Origin: Morella rubra
Lineage: Eukaryota; Streptophyta; Magnoliopsida; Fagales; Myricaceae
Direction: 5' to 3'
Assembly (NCBI GenBank): GCA_003952965.2
Contig: CM025855.1
Location: 24,047,469-24,111,468, forward strand
DNA: 64,000 nt
Made by a program: the position numbers and the translations under genes. Below the pieces are notes generated by a model that did no database searches, was not told the DNA's origin, and saw nothing but the letters and a program-made list of their open reading frames with translations. Of this stretch, positions 12,128 to 22,849 are shown in pieces (position 1 is the first letter of the stretch; each line of letters starts with the position of its first letter).

Positions 12128-15100
12128 TCAGCACCAATAGAGTCGGTTTTTGACTGCAACTCTGCTATTTTTTTCACAATTGCTACTCTCGAAATCCAGT
12201 GTCCACTTCTCAAATGTACAGTCCACGAAGTCATAGTACCCACCATGCACCGAGAGTTGCCCCTTGGCGACTTTTTCTTCTATCCACGGGTAAGTGAGCA
12301 GGTTTAACAAAGAGTGGTTGACTGACTCCTGCAATGCGTTATAGAAATGTGTAAGAGCCTCAGACACACGACACAGAAACAATTTTTTTCACAAATCTGG
12401 CATGTTGTCTTGTCTTGTACTCTCAGAGCGCCAGTTCTTAGTAGCACGGGAGCTGCTATATTTGCATGAAGTTTGTGCAAAAAGCTCTCATACATAAAGA
12501 TCCAACTCTTAAAAGATATGCACAACATACATGCAAGTAGAATTAGCCTCACCATTTGGGAACTAGCTTGTATTTCTTCCCCATTTATGTGCCCAACTTC
12601 GTGTAAATAGATTAAACCCATTTCTGACCACAGGGCATCAACCATTTATCTATCTAAACTCTCGAAACAAACAAAAATAGTCGGATCATGATTAATCTGC
12701 AAGGGCAGGAAGGGTTTATCTATCTCAACCTAACAGCCACATTATGTAACCATATGCCCTTCTTTTCAAGAAATTGCATGCTATTCTGTTTCTAAAACCT
12801 CCTCTCACAACCTTCAACCATCGAAACCCATTCCCACAACTAAAATCCCACTCCCACCCACTTTTTCCCCTAGTGCATTAGAGAGAGAAGTTCTAGTGTG
12901 ACTTCATAGAATAGTATGGTTGTCTTTGCACCGATAGGTGTCCTTTTCTTCAGATACAGGAGGCATCAAACCTAGTAATCAATTCCTGAATTCCAAATTA
13001 GAGGACACCTTTACATTGTTAGCACAACAAATATGTGAATATCTGTCTGTATCAAACCGTCATACCATGGGATTGGAAACTCTAAATTCAGGATGAAAAA
13101 AATTACCTTCTCACAGTGTCTGCACTGCTGGTCAAAACTTAGGTTGGAAGCTGCAGACTTCGTAATTAACCTTGCATTCTTTCCAACAACCACCCAACTT
13201 CTGATAAAGCTACTGTACAGAAGAGTTTAGACAAACAGGTCTGCACTGTTATCTATGCCAACTACTAGTACATTTCTCAGAAGTGCTCTAAAAATTACGT
13301 GCAAATACCAGTAGGAAAAAGGCCAGTGTTTCCTTAATTACCTTGAATCTGCTTCATCTTCCATACTCATGAGGGCACGAATGCCTCCACAGCAGCTGTG
13401 GCCAATGACTAATATGTTCTCAACCTGCAATAGAAATTATCACTTCTCACAGGGTAAACAAATCTCTGGATTTTGTGGTTGAATTTAAGATGCCAAAGAT
13501 GCAGCCAGAACAGATTTACGTCTTGGCAAGCAACAAACTCTACTGATAAGCTCGAGGAACTTCTGGACTGATATTCTCTCAATTTGCAAGCAACTTTTGC
13601 GTTGGACTATGATGCTTGAATTTGTACATCTAAATTACCTCTAATAACTTTGCAACCACAAAACATACTTCCATTTCCTAACATTTTTCTTTTTCTTGCA
13701 GACGCAGGCTCATTCTCCGAAATGTATTCTTGCAGTTTTTGTAAGAATTAAAGACAACTTCGCTTGGCATTTATTGACTCTGCTCCCCTATTTTTATCAG
13801 ACGTTGCTCTGATTAATCACCAACTACACATAGTTCCAAGCACCTAGTGAGTCATTTTGTCACCTTGGTCACCACCACTTCCAAATCAAAATGCCATACT
13901 AAAGAAAGCGCATTGGATACACGTGTCATGGGTAAAAAGGAGCCTGTGCGAAAATAATCTAGGTACAAAATACTTACTTTAAGAGAGTTTACAGCAAATT
14001 CTAATGCAGCATTTGTTTCTGAGGGTCCAGCCTGCACATAAAAAGAACAAAGAAAGAAAGGGGGAAACACTTTGTCACCTCAATGCGTATCTATTCGAGA
14101 CAGAATTTCAAAATGAACCAAATGACGCAAGAAAATATGCACCTCAAATGGAGGCACCAGATTTGCTATGTTTCTGACCATGAATGCTTCCCCTGGTTGA
14201 AACCCCAGAATGTATGAGGGGCAAACCCTAGAGTCTGCACAAGCAATAACCATGAACTGTTCTGAAACTTGTTAGTTTTAACAGGTCACCCATCCAGGTA
14301 CCTCATAAAATAAACTTGGGAGGTTATCCATCCAAGTTTTTCTTGACATCAGTACAAGTAGGTTTCAGAAAAAGCAAAAAAGAGTTATCACCTTTGGTGA
14401 TTGACCCTGAGCTAGATTTTGAAAATGGTCCAAGTTTTCCCTGTGCAGATAATACAAGTCACTTTGGAAGAAAACTAACTGGTCAAAGCCCAGCAACCTC
14501 AGGCCAGTAATTTTCTGCTTACTCGAATTGATGCTTTTTGAAACTCAGAAACCGATGTTTCAGATCTTCAAACAGATCACAGCCATTTTCAGTTTCAGTC
14601 ACACTCTCCAGCCTGCTATTGTCAAGTTGCTGAGCTAGTCCTAGGGGCTCCTTTGAAGCCTTTAATTCTAAATGTGGATCAGTCCTGCAAGCATCAAAGC
14701 AGTCTTACAACAACGGATTTATAGCAGGGATAGGGATGCCACTCAAACAAAAGAAATATCATCTGTACAAAACAAAAAGGAAATCGCCATCCTTGTAATG
14801 CAAATTTTCAGAACTAGGTTCAAATTTTCTTTGCTTTTTGTATTCGCAGTTCTTTGTTCTCTCTATTCTTTTCTTTATTTAAAATTTTTTAAGCAGACCC
14901 AGGTTATTATAATTTTCAATCCAAAATCATTAATTCTGGGAGGGGGACAACCTTTTGTTACGAGATTGAAACAGAAAGACATTTTTTTTTGACCAATAAA
15001 ATCAAATTCAGGCATTCTCACTTCTATCAGAATGGGTAAATCTTTATCTAAATCATTCGGCATCAACATCTACCTTTAATTAGAAAGAACATAAAAGGAG

Positions 15101-15408
15101 CTCAGATATTAAAAATTAAAACAAAAGACTACTAGAATAACTGCATGGCAGCAATGAAATTAAAACAATTTGAAACCATGCTAATCAAAACAGCAACTTA
15201 CTTAAAAGAACTCCATAATCTCAAATGGGTCTGCCCTGCCTCTCCTGATTTCAGCTTAGGACCTCTCCCTCTTTTCAGCAACCCAAATAAAATGAAAAAA
15301 AAGAAAAGGAAAAAAATTGAAAAAAAAAAAAACAAAAAGGAACCTTGAAAAACCCACCATTGACGCCTTTAACGAAGCACTGGGAACATCCAAGGAAGAA
15401 CCGAAGAG
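12128..15408 (-). CDS. Beta-carbonic anhydrase, probably organellar (BCA5-like); first exon not located
   Basis: Catalyses CO2 + H2O to bicarbonate + H+. Exons (minus strand): 15408-15344, 14684-14523, 14440-14392, 14256-14143, 14031-13978, 13424-13342, 13212-13107 and 12328-12128 (stop TGA). All eight join in one frame across GT-AG introns. Diagnostic beta-class residues are present: the zinc cysteine and catalytic Asp-Arg in [10 protein letters not shown], and the zinc His and Cys in IGHSCCGGI. Other family blocks are [63 protein letters not shown] and [14 protein letters not shown], ending in [18 protein letters not shown]. The C-terminus and the [14 protein letters not shown] block fit the BCA5/BCA6-like branch better than the abundant stromal BCA1. 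The first placed exon (residues [17 protein letters not shown]...) looks like the end of a transit peptide and starts at a clear acceptor, so at least one upstream exon is missing. An in-frame ATG in that exon could be an alternative start. Confidence 0.88.
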
Positions 15409-15542
15409 CTGTGAGAAAGAGGTTGGGGAAGGAATTTATACTGGGTCAAATAGGTTAAAAGGAATTTTCAATAACTTAAGCTTCCAAGATCAATAACAAC
15501 ACCACATAAGACACCTATTTCAAGCCCTTGAAGACCGTACCT

Positions 15543-15960
15543 CTTTTTTTTCTGAATAAACATTGCATTGCAAAGAGAATTGGTTACATCAAGTCACATT
15601 GCCAGATCCAGTCCGGAATGGCAGTACAATCAAGATAACCGAAATAAGAAGATGTAGCCGCCAATTTGGCAAGTAAATGTGCCTGTCTATTTTGTGTTCT
15701 AGGCACCCATTGGAATTTCCAGTCATTGTGATCCTGCAAGGCCGCTCTTATCTTGGCCACAGCATCAGAGATGATCCAGTTTGCAGGCTCGTTGGAGGAC
15801 ACAATGACCTTGCAGAGTGTCTGTGAAGCACTGTCAAAGGATACCCAATCCCAACCAACATCTTCTGCAGCTGCAATGGCTTGTAAGGCAGCTGCTGCTT
15901 CGGCTTGGAGGGGTGTCATAACTTCAGGACTATCCGTGTAAATTGTACAGAGGAGCCTAC
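15543..15960 (-). mobile_element. 5'-truncated LINE tail encoding an RNase H-like domain
   Basis: The minus-strand frame 15919-15584 reads like the C-terminal RNase H of plant non-LTR retroelements: TPLQAEAAAALQAIA near its start and WVPRTQNRQAHLLAKLA near its end. Just beyond its stop is a T-run on the + strand (an A-run on the minus strand) at about 15543-15550, consistent with the LINE 3' tail. Only the last domain is left. It lies about 130 bp upstream of the first placed carbonic anhydrase exon, possibly in that gene's intron 1 or promoter. Confidence 0.75.
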
Positions 15961-16977
15961 ATGATCTCTACATGAATGATTCGAGGCCTCTATGCATCTG
16001 GTCAGGAGTCACCAGGGAACACTTTGTATTCTCTGATCGATACATAAGAGATGCAGAATCCCAACATAAATAAGCAACCAGGGAAACAAAAGAAGAAAAA
16101 AAGACAAGAAAAGAGTAGAGAAAAAACTCCATCGAAGCCAATGCCTTTCTGCGCTGCACCAGAGTCGAATGTGGCATACCCAATGCGTATATGTCATCCA
16201 ACCCACAACTGCATATTTGATGACATGGGCCGGATGGTGATCAAGGCGATCCTATAGACCAAAGAACCTTCGGTTCAGTTGTACACTGCAAAAATTAATC
16301 TCAGGTCCACAAACCGGATTTGAGTGTGGAAACCACATCCGAGACCATGTCCCAAACACGGCCATAATGATTTACTGAACACACAAAACAACCCTGTTTA
16401 GTGAGCTCACCAAAAAGGGAACCAGCTCCGACCTACCCTTCTGAACAAGTACACCAATAATAAGGAAAAGCTCTAGGTGCCATTGGAAGCCAATCTCCAT
16501 CCATTTATATTCCAAACAAAATATAACCACTCAGCTTTGATATCATGGCTTTCAGCATTTTCAAGTTAAGAACTAATAAAGCAGTTGCAAAATCCCCATG
16601 GAAGTGAAATTCAATGAACACCATGATTGCAAACTATGTTTATCTTCTTGCCCTGCATTTAGTACAACATCTGGGGAATGGGCTTCAAAATATGCATGTC
16701 AACAAGATTTTGCAAATGGTGTACTAAGTGAAACTGAAAAGCAGCATTCAATGGCCTCGGAAGTCAAATATGTGCAAAGGATAATGACAGAGGAGGAAAC
16801 AATCCACTTCATAGCATATCAGCTATACAACCGACTAGGAGCAAATCACAGCGGAAGTATATAACTGATTGAGAAATAAGAACCACAGAACAAAATGCAC
16901 AGCAGCTCTACAACATATAAACGTAGAATAACAGCTACAACAAGACAAGGAACGAGTCTTACTTCACCGAGTAGCCT
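15961..16977. other. Spacer, probably 5' region of the carbonic anhydrase gene and 3' UTR of the J-like gene
   Basis: Positions next to 16977 should be the 3' UTR of the J-like protein gene. The missing first exon of the carbonic anhydrase may lie here, but no transit-peptide-like exon with a good donor could be chosen. Open frames on either strand (e.g. 16598-16864 +) show no recognised domain. Confidence 0.4.
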
Positions 16978-18357
16978 TTAACCTTTAAGAATCGGCAAGC
17001 TACTTAAGAACTCGTCCAGACCCTCAAAAAACCCAATCCCTTCGATGTTTTCCTCCTCCCCATTCCCAGCATCAATTTCCCTTGCGGGCTCCTCCACCTC
17101 ATTGTTAAACTCCACATTCAAATCCAATTTCCCTAACTCAGTCGCGCCTCTCTTCTTTGCACCGCCTGCAGCCACTGCCGCCTTATCACTCGACTCGGCC
17201 TTGGAAGCATCCAAAATTTGACCACTACCCACATTGACCCGCCCCTTCTTTTGTCTTTCATTATGCCCTTTCTTCGCATCTGTACCCCTGGAGGCTCTTT
17301 TCTTAGCCTTTCTCTTCCACTTATCACTCCCCCACTCCTCGTCGGAATCCTCACTCGATTCAGAAATGTTCTCAAGTGCGTCCTTATCGTCGTAATAAAC
17401 CCACGGCACTCTCTTGTTCTTCGATTTCGATACGTTTCGGTCCGGTCCACCGGTTGCCTGAAAAGGACAAGCAAACATGGGCGAGATCGGAGTCCACTTC
17501 GAGGACCCGCTCGTGGAATTAACAGAAATCCCTAACGGGAAGAACCCCCAACAGCAGAAGTAAGTGTCTTTGTCCGTAACCGGGGGTGACGTTATCCTAA
17601 CCGCTTCGAAGGCCCTCCTACAGTTCTGACACCGGAGAGTACATTCCTCGTAAACCCCCGGGTACTCATAAAGCATGTAGCAGTATGGACACGCCGTCCA
17701 GAAATTCATGGATTCCGACCTAGCTGGTTGGCTCTTCCGACTCGACTCGTCCTGGCGAGCCGCTTCCGCTATGGGCCGAGATTGCGGGCTCGACTCCGTA
17801 ATGTTGTTAAAATTCGGACTATCTTCGTCAGCAACTACTTCTCCGTCCTTGGATCGAGGGCTTCTTCTCATGGGTGGTTGCTGTTTGAAGAAGAGTGGCT
17901 GAGTCGACCCGGAGGCGGAGTAAATGCTCAGCGCGTTGTCATAATCGGCTTTCTTGAAGGTGTTAGACAGGACGGACCAGGCGTCACAGACGAGCCTAAA
18001 AGCCTGATCGGCGAAGGGAAGGTGGTTCTTGGCTGGGTTGAGGAGGAGGGCAAGCCGGCGGTACTGAGAGGCGATGTGTTCGGGGTTCTGAGTCAGCCGG
18101 ACGAGTTGGAGGATGGCGTACCAGTCGGGCTGGTCCTTGATAGTCCGAGTCCCACCGGCTAGTAACGTATCGGCGACGGCGATGATTTGGTCCGCTGACT
18201 CGATCCTGATTCTGGGGTCGGAGTCACGTACCCGGACCGCGAAGCTCTTGGCCCCGTGCAAGTCACGTGCCATAAGGAGCCTCTCCGCTATGCTCAGCCA
18301 GCGCTCCGCCTCTGCTCCGCTGTTGGTACCTTCCATTTCTGCCCACGCTCGCTCCAA
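16978..18357 (-). CDS. J-like protein lacking HPD, with zinc-ribbon and nuclear-type C-terminus
   Basis: A single 459-codon exon. Residues 15-75 form the helical N-terminal region usual in plant nuclear DnaJ proteins (AERWLSIAERLLMARDLHGA). Residues 78-141 align with a J domain (DWYAILQL...YRRLALLLNPAKNH...AFRLVCDAWSVLSN). The HPD triad that stimulates Hsp70 ATPase is replaced by NPA at 107-109, so an Hsp70-activating role is doubtful. Residues 219-251 hold CPYC and CQNC cysteine pairs in the FWTACPYCYMLYEY block, a zinc-ribbon found in this family. After it come an acidic stretch (about 329-344), a basic likely nuclear signal (KWKRKAKKR, 346-354) and an LDLN motif (411-414) resembling an EAR repression motif. 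The start could also be the second Met (codon 8). The gene is complete. Higher GC than its surroundings, as is common for intronless genes. The likely role is nuclear, possibly transcription-linked; the client is unknown. Confidence 0.85.
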   Translation of the reverse strand: MERAWAEMEGTNSGAEAERWLSIAERLLMARDLHGAKSFAVRVRDSDPRIRIESADQIIAVADTLLAGGTRTIKDQPDWYAILQLVRLTQNPEHIASQYRRLALLLNPAKNHLPFADQAFRLVCDAWSVLSNTFKKADYDNALSIYSASGSTQPLFFKQQPPMRRSPRSKDGEVVADEDSPNFNNITESSPQSRPIAEAARQDESSRKSQPARSESMNFWTACPYCYMLYEYPGVYEECTLRCQNCRRAFEAVRITSPPVTDKDTYFCCWGFFPLGISVNSTSGSSKWTPISPMFACPFQATGGPDRNVSKSKNKRVPWVYYDDKDALENISESSEDSDEEWGSDKWKRKAKKRASRGTDAKKGHNERQKKGRVNVGSGQILDASKAESSDKAAVAAGGAKKRGATELGKLDLNVEFNNEVEEPAREIDAGNGEEENIEGIGFFEGLDEFLSSLPILKG

Positions 18358-20367
18358 ACTAGCTCTCTTTCTCTAACCCTTGGGTCGACCGATACGGACA
18401 GTGGTCAGTGGGTACAACACTTGAATGCAGTGACGAAGGGGTGCGGTAGTGAGAATTTTAGGTAGACGAGAAAGGACCCGGTTTTCTCCTAAACGACAGT
18501 GGATGAATGTGAGCTTGGGTTTGGCATGTCGTTGGATGGGAGGATATTTTAGTCAATTCATAAGCCTGAAGTGGTAAATCCGCAGTTTATCTTTTTTTTT
18601 ATCCGTTGTTAGATTCGGTACAGTCAAATTCCTGACGAAGTTCGACCTTTGTAAGCAGCAGATGAAGTTCGTTCTTGTGCTTTGACTTTTGGACGCTTCC
18701 GAAGTCGAATGATTCCAACTCATATTTGTTAACAAGAAGAAGAGCCTCGAATAAAAGAAAAACAAAAAACAAAACGAGAAGGGGAAAATGAACAGGAATT
18801 TCAAATTTACAGAAAAAATTATAAAATACAGATAATGTAAGACGACAATCTAAGAAGTATGAACGAAGCACTTGCGGAAATTTGGAAAATGAAAAAAATG
18901 AGAGAGTCTATCAATCCAAAAGCTAAACGAGGGCTAGTGGTGCAGTGCCTGCCGACCTGGGGAGGGATTCAGGATAGAGGACATCGAGTCTGAGGGCATA
19001 TTTATTTGTAAAAGTATTTTAAAATATAATAAAATTTTAAAAATGAATATTTAAAAATTTAAAAATTTATATACAAATACTAATACCTTTTACATAAACT
19101 CTCATAACTTTTTATACAAATTTCAATAACTTTTAAAAAATATTACAACAAATATTCTCTCTCTGTATTTTTTCACCTAACTCTAATATTTTTTTTATTA
19201 AACAATTACATCAAAACATCTGTTTCTATATCTTTTTGCAAATTCTAATAAAAATTAAATATCTTTAAAACTTTTCACTAATTTATACACAAAAACTTAG
19301 AGGGTGTTCGGTTATGGAGTTTTTTGAGAATTTTTTGTGTTTTGAGAATTTTTAGGTGATGTTAACTTTATTGGTATGCGTGTTTTAGTTATTTTTTAGT
19401 TATTTTTACGTAGTGTTAAGAATGATGTTTGGTTATAGAATATTTTATATTCTGAAAATTCAAAAAAATCCTGAGAATTTTTATATACCGAACGTACTCT
19501 TATAAAACCTCAATCTACGTAAATATTTATAATTCTATCAAAATCTTAAAAATCCTGTAACTTTTTTTACAAACCGAACATCTCCGTTGTTTGCGACTGC
19601 GGATAAGAATTTTGCTCTCGAGGGCTGAGGCAACGAGGGCTTTGAGATTGTGGGTCATTGGGCCAGTTAGGAGATGGAGCGACTGTGGATTTAGCCGAAG
19701 ATGGTTGGGTCGATGGAAATGTGGGCTTCAGTTTAGCCCTGTGGCCTGTGGCAGAGTTGGGATAGGAGATGAGAGTCGGGAACTGTGGGCTTTGAAAACG
19801 TCTTGGGATTGATGGCCGAAGGTGGCAGTTTCGGGTTAGTCGAAAGTGGGTGTGACCAGCAAGGTTGGCGCAGCTGGTTGAGCAAAATTCTAAAAGATGT
19901 TAAGCTGCTCGAAATGGAAAATGCACCGAGTTTAGCCAATGTGAAGCGTTTTACAAGATGCCCATCACTAAAGCAAACGAGTTTTATGGCTTGGTCAATC
20001 GGGTTGGTGATTTGCCCAAACAACAGAAATCGGGTTGCTAATTTGCCCAAGTTAGGTTGGAGAAAACTGGAGTGACCTTCTGGTACTTGCCCACGTTCCA
20101 CAAAAAACAGCAAACAGAATCAGTATGCCGTGTTTGGTTGTTATGACTCGCAGAACTTCTTTATCTAGATTGACCTCTTATATGTATTTGGTTCGGTTCT
20201 TTTGTGTTGGTGGCATACTGATCACCATACTGAAATAACACGTTGCTTATTCAGGAAGACATGGGTAAGGAAGTGAACTACCAAGAAGAAAGCCTTTTTT
20301 TTAGGGTGTCTTAAGTTTTTTCCCAACCAAACACCACCAACCATCAACACCACCGCTAATTTCTACC
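18358..20367. other. Intergenic region with divergent promoters and unassigned ORFs
   Basis: The left part is the promoter of the J-like gene (minus strand); the right end is the promoter of the first proline-rich gene (plus). AT-rich low-complexity DNA fills 19000-19280. Two overlapping frames at 19591-19812 and 19785-20075 (+) lie in a GC-richer patch, but I recognise no domain in either. They could be a retroelement fragment or a decayed gene. Confidence 0.45.
19300..19499. mobile_element. Small MITE, Harbinger/Tourist-like
   Basis: The ends GAGGGTGTTCGG and (reverse complement of the right end) GAGTACGTTCGG form an imperfect inverted repeat. It continues into gagaattttt on both sides. 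The 200-bp element is flanked by TTA at 19297-19299 and 19500-19502, the target duplication of PIF/Harbinger elements. It encodes nothing. Confidence 0.65.
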
Positions 20368-20375
20368 TATTTAAA
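20368..20375 (+). promoter_or_regulatory. TATA-like box of the first proline-rich protein gene
   Basis: TATTTAAA lies 90 bp upstream of the ATG at 20465, giving a short leader of about 60 bases. Confidence 0.55.
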
Positions 20376-20464
20376 CCCAAAGCAAACTTCCTGATTGCTC
20401 ACCGATCTTTCTCATTCCACATTTGTTCTAAATTAGCCTTGTGAGATCAAACTCAAACTTATCA

Positions 20465-20851
20465 ATGGCTGCATGCAACTTCCTCTTGTGCGGTTTCTTT
20501 ATTGCTCTGTCCTTTTCGAGCATCCATGTCAGCCTAGCGGCTCGTCAACTCTTGCAAACGACTCTTCCCACTCCACCAACCTTACCATCTATTCCCACTC
20601 TGCCTAAATCAATGTCGCCTCCTTTGCCTTCCATTCCAACACTGCCAGTGCCACGGCCGACACTGCCGACAACAGTGCCATCTCTGCCTAAGCCCGGCAC
20701 CATGCCTCCACTTCCTAACCTGCCCAACATGCCCACTTTGCCAAACATGAACCTGCCTTCATTTCCAATCATTCCCACCATCCCCAATATTCCTACTACA
20801 ATTCCTTCAATTCCCTTCCTCTCCCCACCACCTGCAACCGGCAGCCCTTAA
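20465..20851 (+). CDS. Small secreted proline-rich (PELPK-like) cell-wall protein
   Basis: 128 residues with no intron. Residues 1-26 are a signal peptide (FLLCGFFIALSFSSIHVSLA followed by AR). The mature part is almost wholly built from short proline repeats of the type LPSIPTLPK / LPNMPTLP / IPTIPNIP, spaced every 5-7 residues and without cysteines. It ends SPPPATGSP. This resembles plant PELPK-type and related hydroxyproline-rich wall proteins; prolines in such repeats may be hydroxylated. I chose the ATG at 20465 because it opens directly onto the signal peptide; the frame further upstream has no other ATG. It shares the FFIALSF...SI.V.LA.R.LL.TTLP leader with the gene at 24666, so the two are duplicates. 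The exact function is unknown. Confidence 0.8.
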   Translation: MAACNFLLCGFFIALSFSSIHVSLAARQLLQTTLPTPPTLPSIPTLPKSMSPPLPSIPTLPVPRPTLPTTVPSLPKPGTMPPLPNLPNMPTLPNMNLPSFPIIPTIPNIPTTIPSIPFLSPPPATGSP

Positions 20852-21269
20852 TTAGTCTATTGTTCTCTAGCTAATTAAAGAGTTGGTGCTACGGTTTGCG
20901 CGTGGCCGTGCATGTAGTAGCACAGACTCACAGTGTAATGCATTTCATATCGGAAGGCCTTTTTCCTCTCTTGCATCGCTGGGCAAGTACTAGAGGCTTT
21001 CATGTTTGTTTCAGTTGATCTTTACGTCCGCAGTGTCTCGATGAATTTCGATTTACATTACTATAATATCTATGTATTTATTACTGTTTCTATTATCGGA
21101 TTTGCTTCCCTTGTTTGGTATATATTCTGCTTTTAATTTTCTTTTTCTTTGTGCCTTTTTTAGCCTTTAAACAAAAAGAACAAAAAAAGGGGAGAGAGTG
21201 AGGACCCGGTGACCTATCACGCTATCTCACGAAGAACTGCCTAAATCAAGAATGTTGCTCTCAAGAATG

Positions 21270-21309
<40 letters not shown>

Positions 21310-22849
21310 ATAGAAGAGTAATTTCAAAATCATAATAACAAGGCATTGGCCATTAAAAAAATGGCAAACAGAAAAAGATATCATTTTTAATCGAAACTTT
21401 CGCCAGGGATTCTCGTAGCGATCGAGATATATGCTTTGGGCGTGATCACAAATATTAACATTTGCCAAGATTTATTGAACTTTATCATTGGCGCGACAAG
21501 AAAAAAAGAAGAAGCAAATCAGGCGCTGCATCTCTGTAGCAGATGATTAATTCTTGGTACACGCATTGGAGCGAGAATCAACGAAATCTTCCACTTCCTC
21601 TACATCTGTCCAATCAAACAAAATAAAATTATAAATATGAATAATATTATTGTTTTCTCCCTAATTATACACAGCTTACAAACTCATTTCTCTAATTATG
21701 AAAATAGAGATTTACGTCTTTTAATTTTAAAAAATTATCAATATAAGTTCTCATTCAAATAAGTCATTAAATCAGATGGAAATACATATAAAATGATCGA
21801 AATACTCTTTAAGACAATTTTAAAAAATAAATAAATATTTGAAAAATAAATTAAAATATATATATAAATTATTAAGATAGAGTTTTGATAATTTTATTTA
21901 AAAAAATATTAGCTTTTTTTAATATTACTTTTTTATGTTTGACAAATTTTTTAATATTTTTAATAATTTTATCTTGAAACATTATTTTAATTTCCACGAT
22001 ATTACAGTTGGTTTATAATTAAGAAGTGAACTATGATATTAGCCTTATAAATATCAAAGCACAACGAGCTGGAAGTTTGTGAGGGAGTTAAGGCCGAGGG
22101 AGTGATATTTTTCTGCAACGCGCCATACATTTGAAAATGCAGTTGAAGGAGAGTTCTCTTCCTTCGACAGTACACTTAAATAGTGTTTTTTTAAATTAAA
22201 ATTTTAACACCTAAAATTTTATCATTATTATAATTCTTTCTCTCTTTTCACTTATTCACATATTTTTTTATTTTTTCTTTTATTTTTTACTTTTTCATCG
22301 ACTTTTTCATTCTTTCAACTACTCCTAAACTTTTAACTTAAAATTTTACTCACAAACACTAAGGCAACTCCCATAACACTTACTGAAAGAGGCTGTGGAG
22401 TACTGCATGCCCTACAAATTTTGGAGACGCGCGGCTATAGAAGGACAATTTGCTTCAGAAGTTATCCAGTCCACGTAAACTGTACAGCATACACACGTAA
22501 AAGGATGGGAGAGACAAATACCATGTGATCAGGTACTGCTCGTGTATAAAGGAAAAGAGAACAACGTGGTAAAGCGTGTAGTAGGAAGTACAAACTAATA
22601 GTAGCTATATGTCTGTTCTAATCAATACTGACGTACACGTTCAACTGTCCCTAACATGGTAATATAATTAGACTCAATTGCCGAGCTCCTACCCACAACA
22701 ACATTTTACGCCTTTTAAAACCAGTCACCAGACATGAATTTATCGTAGACCGGGCTTCACGGAGCACCACTCATTCTCAACCATACACGAAATCTAACCC
22801 CACCAAACTTCCAGGGGCGTCGTCCCTGTGCAACTATAATATTATAAAG
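20852..22849. other. Intergenic, 3' of the first proline-rich gene
   Basis: 3' UTR followed by AT-rich DNA. No coding sequence is recognised. It contains a (TA)n microsatellite. Confidence 0.5.
21275..21306. repeat. (TA)n microsatellite
   Basis: About 16 uninterrupted ta units. A second, shorter run at 24647-24660 lies in the leader of the second proline-rich gene. Confidence 0.9.

Noticed and set aside
12304..12645. 113-codon minus-strand frame
   Set aside because: It lies in the last intron and overlaps the last exon of the carbonic anhydrase in another frame; no domain.
17133..18376. Several open frames opposite or overlapping the J-like gene
   Set aside because: They are shadow frames of a GC-rich single-exon gene and have no recognisable domains.
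20545..20787. Glycine-rich minus-strand ORF
   Set aside because: It is the antisense of the proline-rich repeats; codons for Pro read as Gly on the other strand.
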